Shown here: in pieces, positions 14,478 to 22,911 of the stretch
Layout of the letters: each line of letters starts with the position of its first letter
How positions within the stretch are numbered: position 1 is the stretch's first letter
The notes under the pieces: generated by a model
The model's input: only the letters and a program-made list of their open reading frames with translations
What the model was told of the DNA's origin: nothing
Databases searched by the model: none
Origin: Bacillota bacterium
GTDB lineage: Bacteria > Bacillota > Clostridia > Lachnospirales > Lachnospiraceae
DNA length: 64,000 nucleotides
Direction of reading: 5' to 3'
NCBI GenBank assembly: GCA_023437715.1
Contig: JAEZFK010000063.1
Coordinates: forward strand, 168,774 to 232,773
Program-made: the position numbers and the translations under genes

Positions 14478-15220
14478 ATGTTTTTTCCTTTCTTATCTAC
14501 TATTTTTCTTGCAACATCAGGGTAATTGGTTATGATGGCGGCTACTTCCTGTTCTGATAAGTATTCCATCATTGGCTCCTGGTCCACGGTCCATACGTGA
14601 AGCGGAAGCTTTCTTTTTCTGGATTCTGTAATGAGTTTCTTGGATTGCAGGTTGTTTACGGCCGGATGAAGGGCATCAGCTCCTATTAATTTTGCATAGC
14701 CGATAATATTGATCCATCCGTCGGAATAGAGAATCCCGGTCAGGGACTTAGGACTTAACCGTTTTATCCGCACAATGCTTGGATTGTGAAAGGAGGAATA
14801 GATGACCCGTTCCTCCAGTCCCGCTTCTTTCACCTGTCTTAATGCCTCTTCTTCGATTCCTCTGTAGCGGAAAATTCCTGTCTTCAGTTCAATATTGACC
14901 GTAAGGTCTGTGGGCTTTATAAGCTCCAGCACCTCCCTAAGCTCCGGGATCACAGAGGACCGGTATTTCGGATGGAGCTTGCTGCAGCAAAAGCCTTTCA
15001 GCTCCTTCATGGTAAAATCCTTTACATATCCGGTGCCGTTACAGGTGCGGTCAATGGTTTCATCGTGGATGACGGCCAGCTTTCCATCCTTTGTAAGCTG
15101 TATATCCAACTCAATTCCATCCGCTTTCTGCGCAACGGCCAGTTCGAATGCCTCCATTGTATTTTCCGGCGCATAAGCGGAGGCGCCTCTGTGAGCCCAA
15201 ACCTTAGTTTTCATTGTCAA
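14474..15220 (-). CDS. glpQ: Glycerophosphodiester phosphodiesterase (cytoplasmic, GlpQ/UgpQ-like)
   Basis: A 248-residue TIM-barrel enzyme that splits glycerophosphodiesters into glycerol 3-phosphate and an alcohol. Signature: WAHRGASAYAPENTMEAF (8-25, with the catalytic His-Arg), DGIELDIQLTKDG (metal-binding Glu and Asp), VIHDETIDRTCNGTG. There is no signal peptide, so it acts inside the cell like UgpQ. It follows the UgpB-like gene by only 14 bp and overlaps the HAD gene by 4 bp. Together they form an operon for uptake and breakdown of membrane-lipid head-group diesters. Confidence 0.93.
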   Translation of the reverse strand: MTMKTKVWAHRGASAYAPENTMEAFELAVAQKADGIELDIQLTKDGKLAVIHDETIDRTCNGTGYVKDFTMKELKGFCCSKLHPKYRSSVIPELREVLELIKPTDLTVNIELKTGIFRYRGIEEEALRQVKEAGLEERVIYSSFHNPSIVRIKRLSPKSLTGILYSDGWINIIGYAKLIGADALHPAVNNLQSKKLITESRKRKLPLHVWTVDQEPMMEYLSEQEVAAIITNYPDVARKIVDKKGKNI

Positions 15221-15234
15221 TGCCTTCCTGCTTT

Positions 15235-16653
15235 TTAGTTATTTAACACATTATAATCTTCAATGGACTTATTAATGCTTTCCGCCATTTTGGCAACTGC
15301 ATCCTCCGGGGCGCCGTTGTTGTTTATCATGTTTTCTATTTCTGTTTCAACAATCTGGCGGGCTTCTGGAAATACGCTTAAAAGCGCTCCTGCAGACTCA
15401 GGGGATGAATCATGAAGCTGGTCAATGGCAGTCTGGAACTGCGGGTATTTGGCGATATTGTCCTTAAATACCGATTCCTCATGAGCAGCCACCGTAACAG
15501 GGAAATATCCGGTCTGGGAATTCCAGTAGGCCTGGCTTTCCGGGGAAACAAGGTATTTGACAAACTCCCATACGGCCTGCTTCTTGGCCGGGTCCTGGTT
15601 GTCTAAGGCCCATAAGGAGCCTCCGCCGATGGAAACGCCGCCTTTATCCTCTTCCCTTACCTTTGGAAAATATGCGGTTCCCACTTCAAACTTTCCATTT
15701 ACATCATTTAAAATCTGTTTTAAGGAGGCGGTGGAACCTAAGGTCATGGCTGATTTTCCTGCGCTGAAATCCGCAAGGCCTGCATCTCCGCCCCGTCCTA
15801 CGTTGGGCGCATAGCCTTTGTCTGATAATTCTTTCCACGCGGTTAAAGTATATACGCCTGATCCGTTTTTGTCAAAATCCACGGCCGTTGCCGCGTCCTT
15901 TCTTCCGTTTCCGTTGTCTGCGTACTGGGCCTGCTGCTTGCAGGTAAACTGCTCAAAGAACCAGCCGTAAATTCCCAGGGAAATCACTTCTCCTGCTCCG
16001 CCCTTGTTTAAAAGGTCGTCCCCGATCTTTGCAATTCCGGGAAGGCTGTCGGGAATCTCCGTAATCCCCGCCTTGGCAAACATATCCTTGTTGTAATAAA
16101 GAATGGGCGTGGAGGAGTTAAATGGCATGGAATACAGGGTACCGTTTACCGTATAGTAGGCGGCAATGTTGGGCTCTACCTGGCTTAAATCCCAGTGGTC
16201 CCCGTCGATTAACTCCTGCATGGGAACCACCCAGCCGGAATCGATCATGAAACGTGTTCCGATATCATAGATCTGTACCAGGTCTGCGCCCATGTTTCCG
16301 ATCTGTGCGCTTTTCAGCTTGTTGATGGCATCGTCATAGCTGCCCTGATACTGAGACTCAACCTTGATTCCGAAAGTATTTTCTTTATTGAATTTATCCA
16401 CAAGTACATCGATGGCCTCTCCGTTTACGCCTCCCATGGAATGCCAGAACGTAATGGTGGTCCCGGACGGGATCTCTGCAGCTTTCGTTTCTGCGGCCTT
16501 GGCCTCTGTAGTCTGGGCCGGGGCCGTTGTCTGGGTCTGGTCTGTATTCTCCCCGGCTCCCGGATTCCCCGCTCCTGTCTGACCGGCGCAGCCGGACAGC
16601 ATGCCTGCCGCCAGCATCGCAGCCATACTTATGGCAAATGCTTTTCTTTTCAT
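15235..16653 (-). CDS. ugpB: UgpB-like solute-binding lipoprotein of an ABC importer
   Basis: A 472-residue extracytoplasmic binding protein. A lipoprotein signal peptide ends at GMLSGC with lipidated Cys22, followed by a flexible linker (Gly/Thr/Ala-rich, 23-62). The mature part starts TITFWHSMGGVNGEAIDVLV, a typical start for glycerol-3-phosphate/sugar binding proteins (family 1). GGSLWALDNQDPAKKQAVWEFVKYL is the usual C-lobe motif. Adjacency to GlpQ suggests glycerol 3-phosphate or glycerophosphodiesters as ligand; a sugar ligand cannot be excluded. It is the fourth gene of the ugpC-A-E-B-glpQ-HAD operon. Confidence 0.88.
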   Translation of the reverse strand: MKRKAFAISMAAMLAAGMLSGCAGQTGAGNPGAGENTDQTQTTAPAQTTEAKAAETKAAEIPSGTTITFWHSMGGVNGEAIDVLVDKFNKENTFGIKVESQYQGSYDDAINKLKSAQIGNMGADLVQIYDIGTRFMIDSGWVVPMQELIDGDHWDLSQVEPNIAAYYTVNGTLYSMPFNSSTPILYYNKDMFAKAGITEIPDSLPGIAKIGDDLLNKGGAGEVISLGIYGWFFEQFTCKQQAQYADNGNGRKDAATAVDFDKNGSGVYTLTAWKELSDKGYAPNVGRGGDAGLADFSAGKSAMTLGSTASLKQILNDVNGKFEVGTAYFPKVREEDKGGVSIGGGSLWALDNQDPAKKQAVWEFVKYLVSPESQAYWNSQTGYFPVTVAAHEESVFKDNIAKYPQFQTAIDQLHDSSPESAGALLSVFPEARQIVETEIENMINNNGAPEDAVAKMAESINKSIEDYNVLNN

Positions 16654-16695
16654 TTTCTTTCCTCCAGATTTTAATGTTTTATATTCTGAACCGGG

Positions 16696-17604
16696 TCAGC
16701 CCTTGACAGCGCCCGAGAACATTCCCCTGATTAGCTGTCTCTGTCCTGCGATGAAAACAGAAATTGACGGAACGATAATCATGACAACACCTGCGATCAT
16801 CATGGAAATGGATTGTGAATCCACGCTGTCCAGCATACCGATGCCGATCTGAACGGTTCTCATGTGGTTGGAGCCTGTGACAAGCAAAGGCCACATATAC
16901 ATATTCCATGCGTTTATAAAGGTGTAAACCGCCATGGCTCCGATGGCTGATTTGGTAAGAGGTATGAGGATGCTGTAAATAAATCTTAAGTTAGAGCAGC
17001 CGTCAATTTTTGCCGATTCGTATAAGGAAACCGGAAAGGATTTATAAAACTGCCGGAACAGGAAAATACCCATGGCAGAGGTCAGGTAAGGAATGATCAG
17101 CACCCGGTAGCTGTCAAGCCATTTTAAACCGCTTACGGTTAAGTAATTGGAGATAATGGTCGCCTCCCCCGGAATCATCATGGTTGCCATAACGATCATG
17201 AACAGCAGGTTCTTTCCCTTAAATTCCAGGAAAGAAAAAGAAAATGCCGCAAGGGAACAGGATATGATCTGGCCCAGGGTAATGGCTCCTGCTACGAGGA
17301 AAGAATTCAGGATGAAACGGTCCAAAGGAATCTTAACCCTGGCCTGACGGAAATTCTCAAGGGTAGGATTGGAGGGAAGCAGGTTCATTTTCGTTGTGAA
17401 CAGCTCTCCTGACGGCATGAATGCAATGCTGACCGCATATAAGAGGGGCAAGAGAATGAAAATTGCCATAGCCAGGTTTATTGCCCCAAGGGCCAGCTTT
17501 CCTGCTCTTCTTCGGTAAAGGGCTTTCCGTATGGCCTCCTGCTTCAGCTTTTCCAGCTCCTCCTGGTTCATATCCTTTGACATGGACTTAAGAATTGTTT
17601 CCAT
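16696..17604 (-). CDS. ugpE: UgpE-like ABC transporter permease
   Basis: A 302-residue inner-membrane permease of the MalG/UgpE type with about six membrane segments. The coupling (EAA) loop is YESAKIDGCSNLRFIYSILIPL-like (seen in two parts: YESAKIDGCSN and FIYSILIPL). ATG 17604 was chosen because it overlaps the UgpA stop as TGATG, giving coupling; an in-frame upstream start at 17643 would run 40 bp into the neighbour. It forms the translocation pore with the UgpA-like subunit. Confidence 0.9.
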   Translation of the reverse strand: METILKSMSKDMNQEELEKLKQEAIRKALYRRRAGKLALGAINLAMAIFILLPLLYAVSIAFMPSGELFTTKMNLLPSNPTLENFRQARVKIPLDRFILNSFLVAGAITLGQIISCSLAAFSFSFLEFKGKNLLFMIVMATMMIPGEATIISNYLTVSGLKWLDSYRVLIIPYLTSAMGIFLFRQFYKSFPVSLYESAKIDGCSNLRFIYSILIPLTKSAIGAMAVYTFINAWNMYMWPLLVTGSNHMRTVQIGIGMLDSVDSQSISMMIAGVVMIIVPSISVFIAGQRQLIRGMFSGAVKG

Positions 17605-18470
17605 CAATAGCTTACCCCCTTCTTTTCCAGCCGGAACATGCACAGGGTGAGCCCCATAATGATTATGAACAGAAGTACGGACTGAGCCGCGGCGCTTCCA
17701 AAGCGGTAGTTGAAAAATGCATCCCGGTAAATGGAATATACGATTAAGTTGGTGGACTCTCCCGGTCCGCCCTGAGTCAGGACTTTCACCTGGCCAAAGG
17801 ACTGGAACGCCTGGATAATGTTGACTACAAGGGTATAAAACATGATGGGGCTTAAGCCCGGCAGGGTCAGACGGAAAAATTTCTGAAAACCATTTGCCCC
17901 GTCTACGGATGCCCTTTCATAAATCGCCTCGTCAATATTGCTTAAGCCTGCGCTGAAATACAGGAAGTTGATGCCGCTGTTTAACCATGCAGTCAAAAGG
18001 GCCACACAGACAAGGGCATAACGGGGATCGCTGATCCAGTTGATATTAACTCCCAGGATCTTATTTACAATTCCAATGGATGGGTGAAGCATGATTTTAA
18101 ATATCATGGCTGCAGAGCTGGATGCAATTGCCATAGGCAGCGCGTAGGCCGTGCTGAAGATCCTGATGCCCGGAAAGGTTTTATTGCACAGGACAGCCGT
18201 TACAAGCCCCAGAAACATGCTCACCGTCACGACAATGAGGACAAATACCGCTGTCACAGCCAGACTGTTCCAGAAAGATGGAGATTTTAACAGATCCTCA
18301 TAATTTAAGAAGCCCACAAAAAGCTTGGCCTGCCCCATTTTATTGGTTTTATAAAGGCTTAAATAAATTGTTTTAAAAAAGGGATAAAACAGGAATACTG
18401 CAAATATTGCCATTGCAGGTACAATATAAGCATAAGCTCCTGTACTCTTCACCATTGTTTTCAGATTCAT
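17604..18470 (-). CDS. ugpA: UgpA-like ABC transporter permease
   Basis: A 288-residue permease of the MalF/UgpA type. The first membrane segment is near 13-33 (YIVPAMAIFAVFLFYPF). The EAA loop is YERASVDGANGFQKFFRLTL (about 186-205). It pairs with the UgpE-like subunit and is energised by the ATPase encoded upstream. Its stop overlaps the UgpE start. An 11-bp gap separates it from the ATPase gene. Confidence 0.9.
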   Translation of the reverse strand: MNLKTMVKSTGAYAYIVPAMAIFAVFLFYPFFKTIYLSLYKTNKMGQAKLFVGFLNYEDLLKSPSFWNSLAVTAVFVLIVVTVSMFLGLVTAVLCNKTFPGIRIFSTAYALPMAIASSSAAMIFKIMLHPSIGIVNKILGVNINWISDPRYALVCVALLTAWLNSGINFLYFSAGLSNIDEAIYERASVDGANGFQKFFRLTLPGLSPIMFYTLVVNIIQAFQSFGQVKVLTQGGPGESTNLIVYSIYRDAFFNYRFGSAAAQSVLLFIIIMGLTLCMFRLEKKGVSY

Positions 18471-18481
18471 GAGAAAGCTCC

Positions 18482-19582
18482 TTAGATATATAAAATATTG
18501 TGTTCCGTACTCATATCAAATAATTTGATGCGGTTCATGTCCACGTACACAGGTATCCTGTCTCCTGCGTCTGCCCTGATATCCGGCTTTAACCTCACAC
18601 ATACCTCTTCCCTGCTGATCTGCCCGTGAAGAAATACTTCAGCCCCCAGGGCCTCCTTAAATTCCACATCTAACAAAAGCTTTTCTTCCAGGGGGCCTTT
18701 CTCATGGAAGTCTTCGGGACGGATACCCAGATGAATCCTCTTTCCCACATAGCCGTTTTCCGCCAGACGGTTTGCCCATACCCGGTTCACAAAGAGCCTG
18801 TTCTGGTGAAACTCCAGGCAGATCCGTCCATCCTTTCGCTCCACCCATGCCGGGATAAAGTTCATGGACGGGGAGCCGATAAAGCCTGCAACAAATTTAT
18901 TGACGGGATTTTCATAAAGCTCGCCGGGAGCTGCGGCCTGCTGTATTTCTCCTTTGTCCATTACAACGATCCTTGTGCCAAGGGTCATGGCTTCCACCTG
19001 ATCGTGGGTGACGTAAACGATGGTGGCTCCCAGCTCCCGGTGGATTTTTGCAAGCTCCACCCGCATCTGGGTCCGAAGCTTTGCATCCAGGTTGGACAGA
19101 GGTTCATCCATTAAATAAGCTTTGGGCTGCCGGACAATGGCGCTTCCGATAGCAACTCTCTGCTTCTGCCCTCCTGACAGGGCGTAGGGCTTCCGGTCCA
19201 GCAAATGGCCGATGCAGAGAATATCCGCCGCTCTCCTGACTCTCTGGTCGATCTCTTTTTCAGGTACCTTGTGTACCCTTAATCCGAAAGCCATGTTCTG
19301 GTAGACGGATAAGTGAGGATAAAGAGCATATGACTGAAAAACCATGGACAGGTCTCTGCGCTGTGGACTCACCATATTCATAAGCTGCCCGTCAATCCAA
19401 AGCTCTCCGGAAGAAATGTCTTCAAGCCCTGCGATCATCCGCAGAGTCGTGGACTTTCCGCATCCGGAGGGACCTACCAATATAAGAAACTCCCTGTCTC
19501 TGATGTCGAGATTAAAATCTTTCACGGCAATCTGACCGTTTTTAAAAGTCTTGCACACGTTCACTAAAGATAATTCTGCCAT
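18482..19582 (-). CDS. ugpC: UgpC/MsmK-like ABC transporter ATPase
   Basis: A 366-residue ATPase of the MalK/UgpC group. Walker A GPSGCGKST (about 39-47), Q-loop VFQSYALYPH, signature LSGGQKQRVA, Walker B YLMDEPLSNLD, and the switch histidine in YVTHDQVEAM. The last third is the regulatory OB/TOBE domain (from about 235). ATG 19582 was preferred over an upstream start at 19690, because the upstream part overlaps the divergent glmS promoter and looks non-coding, and AAAGGA lies about 10 bases before 19582. First gene of the operon; its promoter must lie between here and 19700 but is not clear. Confidence 0.92.
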   Translation of the reverse strand: MAELSLVNVCKTFKNGQIAVKDFNLDIRDREFLILVGPSGCGKSTTLRMIAGLEDISSGELWIDGQLMNMVSPQRRDLSMVFQSYALYPHLSVYQNMAFGLRVHKVPEKEIDQRVRRAADILCIGHLLDRKPYALSGGQKQRVAIGSAIVRQPKAYLMDEPLSNLDAKLRTQMRVELAKIHRELGATIVYVTHDQVEAMTLGTRIVVMDKGEIQQAAAPGELYENPVNKFVAGFIGSPSMNFIPAWVERKDGRICLEFHQNRLFVNRVWANRLAENGYVGKRIHLGIRPEDFHEKGPLEEKLLLDVEFKEALGAEVFLHGQISREEVCVRLKPDIRADAGDRIPVYVDMNRIKLFDMSTEHNILYI

Positions 19583-19679
19583 GGCCGTCATTTCCTTTCC
19601 ACTGTCACCTAAATTCATTTTAAAGAGCGGATGTAAAATAAAAAAGCCGCTTTTCGTAAAATAGATGTAAATCATGGTA

Positions 19680-19708
19680 TTGACGCACAACCAAACAAAG
19701 GCTATAAT
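19680..19708 (+). promoter_or_regulatory. Promoter of glmS
   Basis: TTGACG (19680-19685) and TATAAT (19703-19708) with a 17-bp spacer. The transcript should begin near 19715, about 40 nt before the ribozyme core. A four-codon ORF (ATG 19720, MKEA, TAG) with no ribosome site follows. Confidence 0.8.
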
Positions 19709-19754
19709 AAACTAAATTTATGAAGGAGGCATAGATCATCAATAGCAAAGCTAA

Positions 19755-19945
19755 GCGCCATGTACCTGATGATACGATCGTGAACGTTTTTTCGAAAAAA
19801 CGGTATCAAAGGTTGACGAGGTGAAAGGTTATCGAATATTCGGCGGATGCCTTTCCATGCCCCTCCGGGCGTGTTTTCAGTGAAAAATATGCGGGTGACT
19901 GCAAAACAAAAGCGCTGGAACCGGAGATTTATTTAAAAGCATTCT
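19755..19945 (+). ncRNA. glmS ribozyme/riboswitch (glucosamine-6-phosphate-activated self-cleaving RNA)
   Basis: The conserved core is plain: AGCGCC at the 5' end (19754-19759, expected cleavage between A19754 and G19755), a P2-type hairpin (TTTTTTCGAAAAAA at about 19786-19800), GTTGACGAGG (about 19812-19821), GGTTATCGAATATTCGGCGG and ATGCC (about 19827-19853). A pseudoknot/P3-P4 region follows up to about 19945. Glucosamine 6-phosphate, the GlmS product, acts as cofactor for cleavage, after which the mRNA is degraded. It sits directly before glmS, as in other Firmicutes. The 3' limit is approximate. Confidence 0.93.
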
Positions 19946-19957
19946 AAGAAAGAGAAA

Positions 19958-20007
19958 GCTGTCTTTAAAATACCGAATCAGACAGCCTGTTTTTTGTCTG
20001 CCTTTTT
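19958..20007 (+). terminator. Two overlapping terminator-like hairpins between the ribozyme and glmS
   Basis: Hairpin A: GCTGTCT (19958-19964) with AGACAGC (19980-19986), followed by CTGTTTTTTG. Hairpin B: CAGACA (19979-19984) with TGTCTG (19995-20000), followed by CCTTTTTTT. They share 19980-19984 and cannot form together. Either could stop transcription ahead of glmS. Confidence 0.55.
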
Positions 20008-20055
20008 TTGAGCCGGCACAATGAAAAATGAATGATTAAAGGAGAATTTAAAATT

Positions 20056-21873
20056 ATGTGTGGAATTATCGGATATACAGGACCTTTAGACGCTAAGAAA
20101 ATATTGCTTGACGGATTATCTCAGTTGGAATACCGTGGCTATGACAGCGCCGGTGTTGCCCTCTGCATGGAGAACTCTCATATCCGCCTTGTCAGACGCA
20201 CCGGAAAGGTCTCTAATTTAAAGGATGGGTGCAGGGACATTAAAGAAGTCTCCCACTGCGGCCTCGGGCATACCAGATGGGCGACCCACGGAGGGGTGAC
20301 GGAACCCAATACCCATCCCCATCAGGCGGGAGCGGTCACTCTGGTTCATAACGGAATCATAGAAAATTATCATCAGCTGACCACGGATTTTCATCTGGAA
20401 GGAAAGCTCCGCTCCGAGACGGACAGCGAGGTGGCTGCCTGGGTTTTGGAAAGCCTTTATCAGGGAGATCCCCTGGAAGCCATTTCCAGGCTTGTGGCTC
20501 ATTTAAAGGGGTCCTATAGCTTCTGTATGCTTTTTGAGGACCATCCCGGGGAGATTTACGCCATACGCAACGTCAGTCCCCTGGTGGCGGCCTATACCCG
20601 CTCCGGCTCCTTTGTGGCCTCGGATTTAACAGCTCTGATTCCTTACACCAGACAGTATTTTGTGGTTCCTGAGGACCATATTGTGAAGCTTACCTCTTAT
20701 AAGGTTCATCTTTATGACCTTCATCATCATGAGGAAGAACCGGAAATGATGGAGGTAAACTGGAATACGGATGCGGCCATGAAAAATGGATTTCCCCATT
20801 TCATGCTGAAAGAAATTCATGAACAGCCGGAAGCCCTTAAAAATACTATCCTGCCGCGGCTGACGAAAGGTCTTCCTGACTTTACTGACGATCAGATTCC
20901 GGATGAGTTGCTGAAAGACTGCAGCCAGATTCATATCGTAGCCTGCGGAACAGCCATGCATGCGGGAATGGTGGCAAGGGCCTTGATGGAGCCTCTTCTT
21001 CGGATACCGGTTACGGTTTCCGTTGCTTCGGAGTTCCGGTATGAGGAGCCGTTAATTGATTCTAAAACTCTGGTTATCATTATCTCCCAGTCAGGGGAAA
21101 CCATTGATACCCTGGCGGCTTTGCGGCTGGCAAAGAATTATGGGGCTTCTACCCTTTCGGTTGTCAATGTGAAAGGTTCGACCATAGCAAGGGAAAGCGA
21201 TTATGTCCTTTATACACACGCAGGTCCGGAAATTGCCGTTGCCAGCACCAAGGCCTATTCGGTTCAGCTGGCTGCCCTTTATATGGTATGCTGCCGGATG
21301 GCTCTGGTCCGGGGAAAATACAGCCATGAGGATGGGGAAAGCTTTATGAAGAAGCTGCTGGATGCCATTCCTGCCATGGAGGAAATGATTGAGAAACGGG
21401 AGTCTGTCAAGGCTCTGGTGACGCATTTGATTAATAAGCCGGATGCTTTCTTTATTGGGCGGGGGCTGGATTATGCGTTTTCTTTGGAAGGAGCTTTAAA
21501 GCTAAAGGAGATTTCTTATATTCATGCGGAGGCTTATGCAGCCGGAGAATTGAAGCATGGTACAATTGCTCTTATTACGGATCAGGTTCCGGTTATTGCG
21601 ATTGCTACGCAGGAGAAAGTTTTTACGAAGACGATTTCTAATATACGGGAGGTAAAGGCAAGAGGCGGGTTTGTGATTTTGCTGACGAAAGAAAATGCCA
21701 AGGTTGAGAATGGGTTGGCGGATGTTCAGATTTGTATTCCTGAAGTTGAAGATAGGTTTGCTGTGTTTCCTATTGTGGTGGTGCTGCAGCTGATTGCTTA
21801 TTATGCTTCTGTGGGGAAAAATCTGGATGTGGATCAGCCTCGGAATTTGGCTAAGTCGGTGACGGTGGAATAA
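20056..21873 (+). CDS. glmS: Glutamine-fructose-6-phosphate aminotransferase (isomerizing)
   Basis: A 605-residue enzyme that makes glucosamine 6-phosphate from fructose 6-phosphate and glutamine, the entry step to UDP-GlcNAc and the cell wall. ATG 20056 was chosen because the mature protein must begin with the nucleophile Cys (MCGIIGYTG), and AAAGGAG sits 11 bases upstream. Glutaminase domain 1-230 (LEYRGYDSAGVA, HTRWATHGG); two SIS sugar-isomerase domains (about 285-420 and 455-595; SQSGETIDTLAAL, STKAYSVQL). The C-terminus DQPRNLAKSVTVE is the family hallmark. Regulated by the ribozyme in its leader. Confidence 0.97.
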   Translation: MCGIIGYTGPLDAKKILLDGLSQLEYRGYDSAGVALCMENSHIRLVRRTGKVSNLKDGCRDIKEVSHCGLGHTRWATHGGVTEPNTHPHQAGAVTLVHNGIIENYHQLTTDFHLEGKLRSETDSEVAAWVLESLYQGDPLEAISRLVAHLKGSYSFCMLFEDHPGEIYAIRNVSPLVAAYTRSGSFVASDLTALIPYTRQYFVVPEDHIVKLTSYKVHLYDLHHHEEEPEMMEVNWNTDAAMKNGFPHFMLKEIHEQPEALKNTILPRLTKGLPDFTDDQIPDELLKDCSQIHIVACGTAMHAGMVARALMEPLLRIPVTVSVASEFRYEEPLIDSKTLVIIISQSGETIDTLAALRLAKNYGASTLSVVNVKGSTIARESDYVLYTHAGPEIAVASTKAYSVQLAALYMVCCRMALVRGKYSHEDGESFMKKLLDAIPAMEEMIEKRESVKALVTHLINKPDAFFIGRGLDYAFSLEGALKLKEISYIHAEAYAAGELKHGTIALITDQVPVIAIATQEKVFTKTISNIREVKARGGFVILLTKENAKVENGLADVQICIPEVEDRFAVFPIVVVLQLIAYYASVGKNLDVDQPRNLAKSVTVE

Positions 21874-21947
21874 AGGGGAGTGAAGGAAAAGAGCCTCAGG
21901 GGGAGATGCAGCTGTCAGGGTTTCGGCAGAAGTGCTTCTAAGGCCGG

Positions 21948-22016
21948 GAGGACACAAAAAACATGGGTGAAAGTTAGCTTACAAAGCTAACTTTCACCCA
22001 TGTTTTTTGTGTCCTC
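21948..22016. terminator. Very long perfect hairpin terminator between glmS and the kinase-like gene
   Basis: Bases 21948-21980 and 21984-22016 are perfect complements over 33 bp with an ACA loop. The core is ATGGGTGAAAGTTAGCTT. A TGTTTTTTGTG run lies inside the outer right arm, matched by ACAAAAAACA on the left, so it can terminate both convergent genes. The stem is unusually long for an intrinsic terminator. Nothing else is seen in 21874-21947. Confidence 0.9.
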
Positions 22017-22025
22017 TCAACCTAA

Positions 22026-22667
22026 TTAAGAATTTTGTTTTTTGTATTCTACCTTCATGTTTGCAAAGTCGTGGATGAGCTTGACGGCTCCGTCTACGCC
22101 TACGGCGCTTCGGTTGATGCATAAGTCGTAGCTTCTGACGTCTCCCCATTTCTTGTTGGAATAATAGTTGTAGTAGCTGGAACGCTTTTTATCTGTTTTG
22201 ACCATAAATTCCTTGGCTTTTACGTCATCCAGACCGTGAAGCTCTTTTAGGTTCTTGATCTTGTCGTCGTCATTGGCTGTAATGAACACGGATACAAGGT
22301 TCGGATAGTCTTCCAGGGCATAGTCTGCACACCGCCCTACAATTACACAGGACTCTTCGTCGGCCAGCTGCCTGATGGTATCAAACTGGGCCAGAAATAT
22401 CTTGTGGTTAATTGGCATATCCATGTAACCAGAGGAACCAAAGCCTATGGAATAGGTGTCCATTACCAGGGAATATAAAAAACTGTTGGTTGGCTTCTCG
22501 TCATGTGTCTTAAACAGCTCTTCACATAATCCGCTGTTTTTGGCTGCTATCGATAACAGTTCTTTGTCATAACACTTGACGCCTAACTCTTCTGCCAGCT
22601 TCTGCCCGATAATCTTTCCCATACTTCCGCACTGCCTTCCTATTGCAATCACTAAATTTCCGCTCAT
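22026..22667 (-). CDS. Cytidylate kinase-like family protein
   Basis: A 213-residue nucleotide-kinase fold (family of cytidylate kinase-like proteins, often paralogous to Cmk). The P-loop region reads IAIGRQCGSMGKIIGQKLA (about 5-23); a conserved CVIVGRCADYALEDYPN lies near 105-121 and DKKRSSYYNYYSNKKWG near 158-174. Natural substrate is not established. ATG 22667 is preferred over 22685 because GGAAGGAG lies 8 bases before it. Standalone gene; a possible -10 TATAAT is at 22801-22796, and a copy of the 52-bp repeat family lies 30 bp upstream. Confidence 0.85.
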   Translation of the reverse strand: MSGNLVIAIGRQCGSMGKIIGQKLAEELGVKCYDKELLSIAAKNSGLCEELFKTHDEKPTNSFLYSLVMDTYSIGFGSSGYMDMPINHKIFLAQFDTIRQLADEESCVIVGRCADYALEDYPNLVSVFITANDDDKIKNLKELHGLDDVKAKEFMVKTDKKRSSYYNYYSNKKWGDVRSYDLCINRSAVGVDGAVKLIHDFANMKVEYKKQNS

Positions 22668-22696
22668 ATAGGTCACTCCTTCCATTTCCTTGCTGT

Positions 22697-22738
22697 TGTC
22701 CAGGTGTTCGGGACATAGAGGTATGCCCGCAAGGGGCC
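22697..22738 (-). repeat. Copy of the dispersed 52-bp-period hairpin repeat
   Basis: TGTCC (22697-22701), an 8-nt loop, then GGGACATAGAGGTATGCCCG and AAGGGG. It matches the units at 40411-40566 with several substitutions. It lies 30 bp upstream of the kinase-like start. Confidence 0.75.
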
Positions 22739-22876
22739 ATATTGTACTGGATTTTGGGACAAAGGGTTTGCCTTGGGGACTTCTGTTATAGACATATTAT
22801 ACATCTAAAATGAAGAAAAATCCAGATTATTATTGCTATTTCACTATTGTTATTTTACAATTGGGGTTTTAGAGCC

Positions 22877-22911
22877 AATCAGGCCGCACCGTATTTGGGT
22901 GCGGCCTGATT
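22877..22911 (-). terminator. Hairpin overlapping the rluD stop
   Basis: AATCAGGCCGCACC (22877-22890) and GGTGCGGCCTGATT (22898-22911) form a perfect 14-bp GC-rich stem with a 7-nt loop. The rluD stop (22912-22910) lies at its base. The T-run is poor (GGCTCTAAAA). Confidence 0.7.

Noticed and set aside
19583..19690. Longer N-terminus of the UgpC-like ATPase
   Set aside because: It overlaps the divergent glmS promoter, lacks similarity to transporter ATPases and has no ribosome site.
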